In this document: in pieces, positions 6,366-12,798 of the stretch | Position numbering within the stretch: position 1 is the stretch's first letter | Layout: each line of letters begins with the position of its first letter | Source: Deltaproteobacteria bacterium | GTDB taxonomy: Bacteria; Myxococcota_A; Polyangia; HGW-17; JAJRWW01 | Direction: 5' to 3' | Assembly (NCBI GenBank): GCA_029938605.1 | Contig: JAOZUO010000023.1 | Span: 25,163-64,158, forward strand | Length of the DNA stretch: 38,996 bases | Position numbers and translations under genes: made by a program | Notes under the pieces: generated by a model | Seen by the model: only the letters and a program-made list of their open reading frames with translations | What the model was told of the DNA's origin: nothing | Databases searched by the model: none

Positions 6366-9179
6366 CTATAGATCGCTGCCCACAAAGGTCATGGCCCACA
6401 TGAGGGTCATCTGGTTGGAGTGGCGGCCCAGGTCATTCCCCATGCCGCCCGGGCCGTCGAACTGCATGGACTCCAGGAGGCGTAGCGGCCACTCCCAGGG
6501 GCCGTCGGGCATGATGTCATCGCTGAACACATCGCGAAAATCCGTGGGCAGTCTGGGCGCCCAGTCTTCGTAGCGACGATCCGCGATGGTGCTGGCTGGG
6601 AAGGCCGCGTCAAAGTCGCTTTGGATGCGCGCGAGGTAGGTGCCGGTCTGCTCCTGGGACTCTATGTAGGCGCGGAGATAGGCCGCCGTGGACTCATCGA
6701 GGTCAGCCCAGGCGCGCAGCTTCTCGCGGACCACCGGGTCTCCGTCCGTGTGGATGTCGTGCAGCATCAACCCCATACCGGAGTCGTAGGTGGCGCGGCC
6801 GTAGGCCGACTGCGGAGTCTCGTTGCGGGCCAAGGCCTCGGCCATGAGCTCGCTGTCTCCCAGAGCCTCGGCCATGTAGAGCACCGAGTACTCGCTGTAG
6901 TTCTCGAAGTAGGTGCCCGCGTGCAGGATCCAGTCAGCGTTGTCTCGCATGGCGTCCAGATCCCGCTGCTCGCCAGTCATCATATAGTGGTGCACCAGGG
7001 CGATGGTGGGGATGCCGTAGCCGGCCATGTAGGTGCCCCAGTGCTGCTGATCGTGACGATGGCCACCGCCGAGACGCTGACCTCCGGACTCGTTGTCATT
7101 GGGGTGGGGGCCGTCGTCGGGGGTCTCGTGGTAGACGCAGTCCACGTCGCGGGTGTGACGCAGCCAGGTCTCGGCGGCGCGGAAATATTGGTAACGGCCG
7201 CTGCGAAAGTACTGCACGAAGGCCCACTGCCCGAATCGGTAGTTCTCCTGGAGCCAGCCCGCGTAGCCCCAGTTGGAGTACAGGTTCGGGTTCCAGGGAA
7301 TATCCAGCTCCCACTCCTGCTTCTCGAACTCCGGCAGGTAGTCACCGTAGTCGAGCCAACCGTACCAATGGTACTCCCGCTGGGAACGGATGATGCGCGC
7401 CATCATGGTGTCGAGGTAGTTCTCGAGCTTGCCGTACTGCGTGGGATCGTAAGCCACCAGCGGACCCAAAACGCCGGTCTGCACATTGTGCTCCCCACCG
7501 GCGAAGGGCAACAGCGGATCCTGGAAGGAGCGGAACACGGTGTCCACCGAAGCGTCAGTGTGATTCCCGGTGAAAAAGTAGAAGAACAGATCGGTGGTCT
7601 TGGCGATCCCCACCGCGGATCCGGGCACCACGAACTCGCGCCGGGCCGCCCGGCCCCACCCCTCGGAGACCGTGCCGCGCACCTCCGGATAGCGGCGGCG
7701 AAGATCGAGGGTCTTGTTCCCGTGATCGGGCCACAGGTACACGGCGAGCCGGCCGTCTCGATACTGCACCTCCTTGGGGTGCTCCCGCCAGAAATCCCGT
7801 ACGCCGGCGGCCACCCCCACCTCACCCGTGGAGATGGAACCCCAACCCGCGGGGGCTTGGCCGGTGGCCGCGGTGGCGCCATCCTCCAGCAGCTCGTAGC
7901 CCACGGCGAGATCCGCTGTGAGGGGGACGTTGTGATAGTACTTGTCTGGACCGATGGCCACGAGGGCGACCTCCCCGCCTCGCGCCACCGACCCGCTGTG
8001 GACCTCACTGGGCCCTGGATTGAGGGCGACGAAGGGCTCCTCGTCGGCGTTGAAGTACACCGGGGAGCCCTCGGTCTCGAAGCGCCCGCCAAAGGCGTAG
8101 TCCAGCGTGTCTGAGCTGCCGCCAAAGGGCAGGTCGATGGCCATGCGGCGGATGAAGTTGTTGTCCGGATCCCCGGTCATGATCCAGGTGTGGGACGCTC
8201 GCAGGAAGGCCTGCCGCACATAGAAATGCAGATAGAGGGTGTACCGGGCGAACTGCCGGGTGGAGATAGGGTCCCGATGCCAGCCCTCGATCTTGAACAC
8301 CACGTGGGTTCGCCCCTCGCGCACCAGCGAAATTTCGTAGTCGCCCTCGGACGCGAAATAGCGGGTGGCCGTAGCAGCCTGGGACTCTCTCAGCCAGTTG
8401 CCACCCTCCATGCCGAAGGTGTTCTCGTCCGGGTGATCATACACTCCGGAGTCCGCCGCGCCCGGGGCGGTGTCGTCTAAGTCGATGAACATCTCCCCCG
8501 GCCCGATCACCACCTGCTCAGCCGCGTCATAGACGCCATCGTGATTGCTGTCGATCCAGGCCCCCTCCAAAAACGAGAACCGATCCTTGGCCAGAACCAC
8601 CTGGAGCACCCCCGTGTCCACGGTGAAGCTCTCGGCGTCCTGGGTCACGGTCACCGCCGGGTCCTCACTCGTGTCCACGTCGGCGAGCCCCAACGTGTAG
8701 GTGACGTTCCCGCCCGCGGGCAGGGTGGCCAGAAAGTCCAGCAACAGCCATTTGACGCTGCCGTCGCTCCACGCTGACAACACCGTGGGCTCACCAAAGC
8801 TCGTAATGCGATGCCCCTGACCATCGGCCAACACCAGCCGATCCACCTGGGATGGCTGCAGCACGCCCCGCCCCCATGGGATCCCCCCGGACACCGGCGC
8901 GAGCGCCCGTGCCGCATTGACGGGCTCGCTCACCGAAACCGAAACCGTCGCAAAGCCAGGGTCAAACTCCACAACATCGCCCACGTTGCCGCTATCGTCG
9001 GGCACGGTTGCGTCATCCGGCGCCGCCCCATCCTCCTCGGGGTCCTCCCCCCCGGTCGACTTACAGCCGGCCCCCATCCCCACCCCCATCCCCACGGCCA
9101 CACCACCGAGCACAACCACCAACGCAAACGTGAACCCCACACAGCGAATTCGCCACCAGATCATAGGTCCCAGCCTCAT
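6366..9179 (-). CDS. PL26-like (PcRGLX/YetA family) rhamnogalacturonan lyase-type lipoprotein
   Basis: 937 aa. A signal with a Gly/Met/Val-rich core ends in GAGC (Cys39), and a Gly/Asp/Glu-rich linker follows, so it is probably lipid-anchored outside the cytoplasm. From about residue 78 the sequence matches the N-terminal RIFT-barrel domain of the PcRGLX/YetA family: SGGIPWGRGVL, then WSDGSVKWLLLDF. The last 350 residues look like the family's alpha/alpha toroid, with HWYGWLDYGDY, NWGYAGWLQENYRFGQWAF and GHRHDQQHWGTY. Characterised PL26 members cleave rhamnogalacturonan I from the chain end; the substrate here is unproven. GGAGGAG lies 6 nt before ATG 9179; an ATG at 9197 lies upstream of this site. 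It follows the DUF4105 gene by 84 bp on the same strand. The lipobox has Gly at -3, which is unusual, so classical signal-peptide cleavage is an alternative. Confidence 0.75.
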   Translation of the reverse strand: MRLGPMIWWRIRCVGFTFALVVVLGGVAVGMGVGMGAGCKSTGGEDPEEDGAAPDDATVPDDSGNVGDVVEFDPGFATVSVSVSEPVNAARALAPVSGGIPWGRGVLQPSQVDRLVLADGQGHRITSFGEPTVLSAWSDGSVKWLLLDFLATLPAGGNVTYTLGLADVDTSEDPAVTVTQDAESFTVDTGVLQVVLAKDRFSFLEGAWIDSNHDGVYDAAEQVVIGPGEMFIDLDDTAPGAADSGVYDHPDENTFGMEGGNWLRESQAATATRYFASEGDYEISLVREGRTHVVFKIEGWHRDPISTRQFARYTLYLHFYVRQAFLRASHTWIMTGDPDNNFIRRMAIDLPFGGSSDTLDYAFGGRFETEGSPVYFNADEEPFVALNPGPSEVHSGSVARGGEVALVAIGPDKYYHNVPLTADLAVGYELLEDGATAATGQAPAGWGSISTGEVGVAAGVRDFWREHPKEVQYRDGRLAVYLWPDHGNKTLDLRRRYPEVRGTVSEGWGRAARREFVVPGSAVGIAKTTDLFFYFFTGNHTDASVDTVFRSFQDPLLPFAGGEHNVQTGVLGPLVAYDPTQYGKLENYLDTMMARIIRSQREYHWYGWLDYGDYLPEFEKQEWELDIPWNPNLYSNWGYAGWLQENYRFGQWAFVQYFRSGRYQYFRAAETWLRHTRDVDCVYHETPDDGPHPNDNESGGQRLGGGHRHDQQHWGTYMAGYGIPTIALVHHYMMTGEQRDLDAMRDNADWILHAGTYFENYSEYSVLYMAEALGDSELMAEALARNETPQSAYGRATYDSGMGLMLHDIHTDGDPVVREKLRAWADLDESTAAYLRAYIESQEQTGTYLARIQSDFDAAFPASTIADRRYEDWAPRLPTDFRDVFSDDIMPDGPWEWPLRLLESMQFDGPGGMGNDLGRHSNQMTLMWAMTFVGSDL

Positions 9180-9263
9180 ATTCTCCTCCAGGCGCATGAC
9201 AGAAACGCCATCGTACCATGGGAAGCCAACACTCGTATTTCTGGTCGCCTAAGACCGCCTCGC

Positions 9264-10613
9264 CTAAGACCGCTTCGCCTTAGACCTCGGCTTCGATTTC
9301 GGCTTTGATTTCGGCCTCACCTTCGACTTTGATTTTGGCTTCGATTTCGGCCTCGCCTTAGACTTGGATTTTGGCTTCGATTTCGCCTGTGGCTCCGACT
9401 GCGACTCCGACTGCTCTACCGACTCCTGCTTTGGGGGCCAGATGGGTAGGGAAAAAAGGGCCAGGCAGGTGATCAGGGGGATCAGGACGGCGGTGAGCAG
9501 GGGCTGTACCAGCACGCCGAGCACCAATAGCGCCGAGACGATGGCCAGGGCGCCGATGCGGACGCGGAGATAGATCTGGCGGTGGCGTTCCGAGAGCTTG
9601 AGCAGGAGAAAATCCGTCGGCCAGAAGATGAGCAGCGCCTCGTTGATGTAGAGCTCTGGCACGGCGGTGAGGATGGCCGTGAGCCAGAGTATCGACCCCA
9701 GAAATGTCAGCACCACCGTGGCCGAAATCGTAGCCGCACGCTCGTAACGTTTCAGGCGTCGGGTGACCACCACGCCCAATCCCAGCAGCAGCGCGAGAGC
9801 CACCAGTATGCCGTGGCCATAGCCGGGATTCTTGGGGAACGGCTTGCCCTGCCGCACGTAGGCGATCCGCGGTTTCGCGCCGAGCTTCTTGGCCACCACC
9901 GCCCGCAGGTAGTCCGGGTGGGCCATGGAGGCCCACTCAGTGACCTCCTGATCCAGCCCGCGGCCGAGCCCGAGGGTAGTAGACATGAGCAGCACCGGCC
10001 GCCCCGCCAGCCCGCGCCGCGCCGCGTCCCGGAAGGTCATCCCCGTGGACTTGTCCCCGCCCTTGCGGAGCGCGCCGCCGGCCACCTTGTCTATGTGGTT
10101 GCGCAACCGGGTGGCGCAGTTGTCCCACATGTGGTGATAGACATAGGAGCGGTTCTCCTTCCGTAGATCGTTCCGGAGCAGCCCGACCATCTGGTCCACC
10201 TGGGCCTGGGTGTAGGGCATCCGCTGAACCCAGACCGTTCGGTCCCAGCCCCGGTACATCTCGAGCATGTTTCGGTACGTCTGCACGATGACCATGAACC
10301 TCGCAGTGCCGCGCAAAAAGTTCCAAGCCAACGAGGACACGGACTTCACAATGGCCGCGCCGTAGTTGAAGCAGACGTCGCTCTGGGGCTCGCCCTCGTG
10401 GACCACGCACAGGGCCGCGTGACCCCAACGGTGCACCAGCTCCGACCCCGCCCCCATGGTCACCAGCTCAATGGTCGGGTTCGTTCGCTCGCCCCCCCCG
10501 GGCACCGCCGCCAACGCCGACGACGACGCCGATGCCGGCGCCGCTTCCACTGCTGACGACGAGCTCAGCCCCAAAATAAACAAAATCGCAAACGCAAATA
10601 TCGTGGTTCTCAC
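9264..10613 (-). CDS. DUF4105 (Lnb-type periplasmic) domain protein with membrane helices and Lys-rich tail
   Basis: 449 aa. A signal peptide (residues 1-25, ending AVEAAPA) leads into a DUF4105/Lnb N-terminal domain (about 45-240), a papain/NlpC-like fold. Recognisable pieces are SELVHRWGHAALC, DVCFNYG and the catalytic-type segment HHMWDNCATRLRNH. Four to five hydrophobic helices follow (about 275-400). The protein then ends in a 45-residue tail of KSKPKSKSK-type repeats, probably cytoplasmic. GTG 10613 is chosen because GGGAG lies 7 nt upstream (10621-10625) and the signal peptide starts at once. An ATG at 10706 overlaps the upstream stop (TGATG) and would add 31 residues across a dispersed repeat; coupling from there cannot be excluded. 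The family is linked to proteolysis or acyl chemistry of envelope substrates; the substrate here is unknown. Confidence 0.75.
   Translation of the reverse strand: MRTTIFAFAILFILGLSSSSAVEAAPASASSSALAAVPGGGERTNPTIELVTMGAGSELVHRWGHAALCVVHEGEPQSDVCFNYGAAIVKSVSSLAWNFLRGTARFMVIVQTYRNMLEMYRGWDRTVWVQRMPYTQAQVDQMVGLLRNDLRKENRSYVYHHMWDNCATRLRNHIDKVAGGALRKGGDKSTGMTFRDAARRGLAGRPVLLMSTTLGLGRGLDQEVTEWASMAHPDYLRAVVAKKLGAKPRIAYVRQGKPFPKNPGYGHGILVALALLLGLGVVVTRRLKRYERAATISATVVLTFLGSILWLTAILTAVPELYINEALLIFWPTDFLLLKLSERHRQIYLRVRIGALAIVSALLVLGVLVQPLLTAVLIPLITCLALFSLPIWPPKQESVEQSESQSEPQAKSKPKSKSKARPKSKPKSKSKVRPKSKPKSKPRSKAKRS
9267..9400 (-). repeat. Lys/Ser/Pro codon repeats at the 3' end of the DUF4105 gene
   Basis: Degenerate repeats of 6-12 bp (TTCGGCTTTGATTTCGG-like on the plus strand) encode the KSKPKSKSKARPKSK-type tail. 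Copies differ by synonymous and Lys/Arg changes. Confidence 0.85.
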
Positions 10614-10637
10614 AAGAAAACTCCCACACCTCCACCA

Positions 10638-10697
10638 CCGGAAGTGATCCCGCACCGTACTCCAAAACAACGGCCTCGGACCATCCAAATCCGCCCC
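10638..10697. repeat. Dispersed 60-bp repeat, copy A
   Basis: This sequence recurs at 12139-12197 with a single 1-bp indel (59 of 60 positions match). Copy A starts 25 bp upstream of the GTG of the DUF4105 gene, between the candidate ribosome site and the stop of the upstream gene. It could therefore be part of a leader or promoter. Confidence 0.9.
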
Positions 10698-10705
10698 CGA
10701 GGCCA

Positions 10706-11656
10706 TCAGAACTGCCAACCGTATCCGAACATCGTCGTTGTCGGGACGCGCAACACCGGACTTCTCCAGGCCTGGCGGAGGAGGCTGGGATCTCGCGCTT
10801 GCGCTGTGGGAGGGCTGAGTGGGCGACGTTGGGGCCGAGGTGGCGGAAGGCCTTTGGGCTCCGAAGCGGCGCGCCTGGCCTCGACCCACATCGGGAGGCC
10901 GATTCCCAACCCGATAAGGGCGCCCACATACACTGTCACCTGGCCGACTAAGTCCATTATATTCAATCGAGATAAGTCGGAGAAAGAAGCACCGTATAGG
11001 GCACCGCCGGCAACGGCAACACCAAGACCGGTGAAGCAGAGCGCTGCTCCCCAACGCCGGAAGATCCTGATCTTCCGCGCTGCGCCGCGTTTCGCGCGCG
11101 TCTGGTTGCGCACAGAGCCGGCGACCCAAAGTGGGACGCCAACCATGGCTGTCAGCGCTGAAAACGATGTTGCGAACATGCCCAAGATGGCGGACCCGCA
11201 GATCAACGCGTCGCATTTCATCTGCAAACCGACGACCATGAGCGGGATGCCCAGGCCCCCAGTCAGGACGAGACCACCAATCGTGAGCACGATGCCCGTG
11301 ATCTTAAGCTTGCGGCCGGGCGGGGGGGCACCAGCCGCACGAGGCGTGGGGAGAAAGTCGCGTCTAAGCAGGATCACGCGCCGGATGTTCGCGCGCTTCA
11401 CGGCGCCGGCGTTTCCCCCCGGGTAGACCACCCCCACGAAGACTGGATCTACCATGACAATCCGTGCCCGAAGCCGGGAGCCGTCTCGAAGCTCGAGCTC
11501 CACGAAGTGCTTGACGAGCTGGCGCATCTGTTCGGCGGTGGGGTTCTGTACTACCACGCCGACCTTCACCGCCCCTCGGGCGCGGGCCTCCGCACGGATT
11601 TGCCCGGAGGTGAGCACGAGGACGAACAGCAACAATGGCAGCGCGATGGATTTCAT
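10706..11656 (-). CDS. Unknown membrane protein with N-terminal small beta domain
   Basis: 316 aa. A signal peptide (MKSIALPLLLFVLVLTSG, residues 1-22) is followed by a short region (about 45-95) predicted as beta strands: VELELRDGSRLRARIVMVD, then IRRVILLRRDF. This resembles a small Sm/SH3-like barrel. Four hydrophobic helices follow (about 118-140, 150-178, 205-225 and 238-260), then a basic Pro/Arg-rich tail. No family is recognised. ATG 11656 gives a clean signal peptide, although no strong ribosome site precedes it. The stop TGA overlaps an ATG of the downstream DUF4105 frame, and both genes point the same way, so co-expression is likely. A membrane-embedded accessory protein of the DUF4105 protein is an inference from position only. 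Confidence 0.7.
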   Translation of the reverse strand: MKSIALPLLLFVLVLTSGQIRAEARARGAVKVGVVVQNPTAEQMRQLVKHFVELELRDGSRLRARIVMVDPVFVGVVYPGGNAGAVKRANIRRVILLRRDFLPTPRAAGAPPPGRKLKITGIVLTIGGLVLTGGLGIPLMVVGLQMKCDALICGSAILGMFATSFSALTAMVGVPLWVAGSVRNQTRAKRGAARKIRIFRRWGAALCFTGLGVAVAGGALYGASFSDLSRLNIMDLVGQVTVYVGALIGLGIGLPMWVEARRAASEPKGLPPPRPQRRPLSPPTAQARDPSLLRQAWRSPVLRVPTTTMFGYGWQF

Positions 11657-11801
11657 ACCCAGGCGTCAGTCCCTTCCCGCATGTTATTGATTCTAGAGTA
11701 GGTTCTCTCAGTAAAGCAAGTACTCGGGGCGGGCGGTCACGTCGGATCACTCTCTCGTCCCGGCTGACGCTGGCCGACGTCGCCACGCCCCGCAGAGCCT
11801 G

Positions 11802-11819
11802 CCCCCGCGGAAGCGGGGG
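11802..11819. terminator. GC-rich hairpin with GGAA tetraloop
   Basis: CCCCCGC (11802-11808) and GCGGGGG (11813-11819) form a perfect 7-bp stem closed by GGAA, a GNRA-type tetraloop. No T-tract follows on either strand, so intrinsic termination is uncertain. A leader structure for the gene starting at 11656 is equally possible. Confidence 0.4.
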
Positions 11820-11940
11820 GGTATGGCGGCGGCGCCGCAGGCGCAGCTGTCGCTAACCCCGTGCAGTAGGGAGGTTATTTATTAACGACAAGAATCCGGA
11901 GAAGACCGACGCCGGGGCGGTGCTCAGACGGTGGAGAGGA

Positions 11941-12133
11941 GTGACAAAACCCCACCCGGATGATTTATCTCACCCCACTTGTGGCACTGATTTCGGCCCC
12001 AGCGGGCTCATTAGTGACAGAACCCCACCCGGATGATTTATCTCACCCCACTTGTGGCACTGATTTCGGCCCCAGCGGGCTCATTAGTGACAGAACCCCA
12101 CCTGGATGATTTATCGCGTCCCACTTATGGCAC
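11941..12133. repeat. 73-bp tandem repeat, about 2.6 copies
   Basis: Units start at 11941, 12014 and 12087, each opening GTGACA[AG]AACCCCACC. The first two are almost identical over 73 bp. The third keeps about 46 bp, with more changes, then runs into the dispersed repeat at 12139. Words such as GTGGCACTGATTTCGG inside the unit resemble the multiple terminal repeats of IS21-type elements, but no transposase gene is present, so that link is only a guess. Confidence 0.9.
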
Positions 12134-12138
12134 CACCG

Positions 12139-12197
12139 CCGGAAGTGATCCCGCACGTACTCCAAAACAACGGCCTCGGACCATCCAAATCCGCCCC
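12139..12197. repeat. Dispersed 60-bp repeat, copy B
   Basis: 59 bp matching copy A at 10638-10697 with one base missing. It lies 36 bp downstream of the stop of the small membrane-protein gene and directly abuts the 73-bp array. Confidence 0.9.
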
Positions 12198-12232
12198 AAC
12201 GATCATCACCCCAACGCCCGCGGCGATCCCCG

Positions 12233-12571
12233 TCATCCAAATGGAATATGGTCGAGCTCGAGTTCCTCCCATTCGTAAAACAGCCAGCGATAGTTGTCGC
12301 AGACCTCGTCCCCGTAGGAATCATCTCCGCAGAGGCTGAGAAACAGCACAACCGGTGTCGCAATCACCGCGAGCACAGGAAACAGCACGAACCACCAAAA
12401 GAGAACCGCCGCCTGGGACCCCATCCGAGACACTTTTCGGTACCCGGCCCCGACGGCTTTATCGTACGGCCCCCGCGCGAAGAATGCACTCAAGAGCACA
12501 ATGGGAGTAGCCAACACCGCTAGCAACGAAAAGGCAAAGGCGTACCGGTGCCCAAAGGACAAAAAAACCAA
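12233..12571 (-). CDS. Small membrane protein with internal duplication; possible frameshift at its 5' end
   Basis: 112 aa when read from TTG 12571. It has two hydrophobic helices in homologous halves: LLAVLATPIVLLSAFFARG then PYDKAVGAGYRKV, and VLAVIATPVVLFLSLCGDD then YGDEVCDNYRWL. This internal duplication of about 33 residues argues that the frame is really translated. TTG is a weak start with no clear ribosome site. ATGATG at 12591-12596 lies in the neighbouring frame, and reading from it would join this frame if one base of the seven-A run (12561-12567, T on the coding strand) were skipped. That would give about 119 aa starting MSEILFQIG. A sequencing error, a slippage-controlled gene or a decaying gene all fit. 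No function is recognised. Confidence 0.45.
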   Translation of the reverse strand: MVFLSFGHRYAFAFSLLAVLATPIVLLSAFFARGPYDKAVGAGYRKVSRMGSQAAVLFWWFVLFPVLAVIATPVVLFLSLCGDDSYGDEVCDNYRWLFYEWEELELDHIPFG

Positions 12572-12709
12572 TTTGAAACAGAATCTCGCTCATCATAGAA
12601 GAAATCGGGGTCGGCCCAACTTTATTCCCTTGTCTGTCCCCTCCCAATGATGCGAAAGCCCGCCACCCCCCTCAGACCTCACGAACCACCCACGAGGATC
12701 GGCACCCGG

Positions 12710-12748
12710 CACAGTCCCTGGGCACAATCCCTGGGCGCAATCCCTGGG
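12710..12748. repeat. Three 13-bp direct repeats upstream of the YfhO-like gene
   Basis: Three adjacent 13-bp units (CACAGTCCCTGGG, CACAATCCCTGGG, CGCAATCCCTGGG) lie 51-89 bp before the ATG at 12799. A regulatory role is possible; the 13-bp spacing does not match a helical turn. Confidence 0.8.
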
Positions 12749-12798
12749 TTGCTGGCGACGCGTCCGCCGTGCGATAGTCGGGCGGACTTGAACGAATC

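Larger units (their letters stand above)
11657..12232. other. 576-bp stretch without a gene; holds a hairpin and two repeat types
   Basis: No frame here has convincing protein composition, ribosome sites or family motifs. From low to high coordinate it holds the start region of the gene at 11656, a GC-rich hairpin (11802-11819), a 73-bp tandem array (11941-12133) and copy B of the dispersed 60-bp repeat (12139-12197). Confidence 0.7.

Noticed and set aside
6621..8114. 497-codon plus-strand open frame
   Set aside because: It is antisense to the PL26-like gene, which has family motifs over its whole length; the frame has shadow-like Val/Gly/His composition.
11941..12133. CRISPR-like array
   Set aside because: The unit is contiguous 73 bp without variable spacers, and no cas genes are nearby.
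11941..12363. Functional IS21-type insertion sequence
   Set aside because: Only vague similarity of words to terminal repeats is seen; there are no istA/istB-like genes or target-site duplication.
12459..12647. Separate small protein starting MGGDRQGN
   Set aside because: It overlaps the better-supported duplicated membrane frame; only its MSEILFQIG part may belong to that gene after a frameshift.
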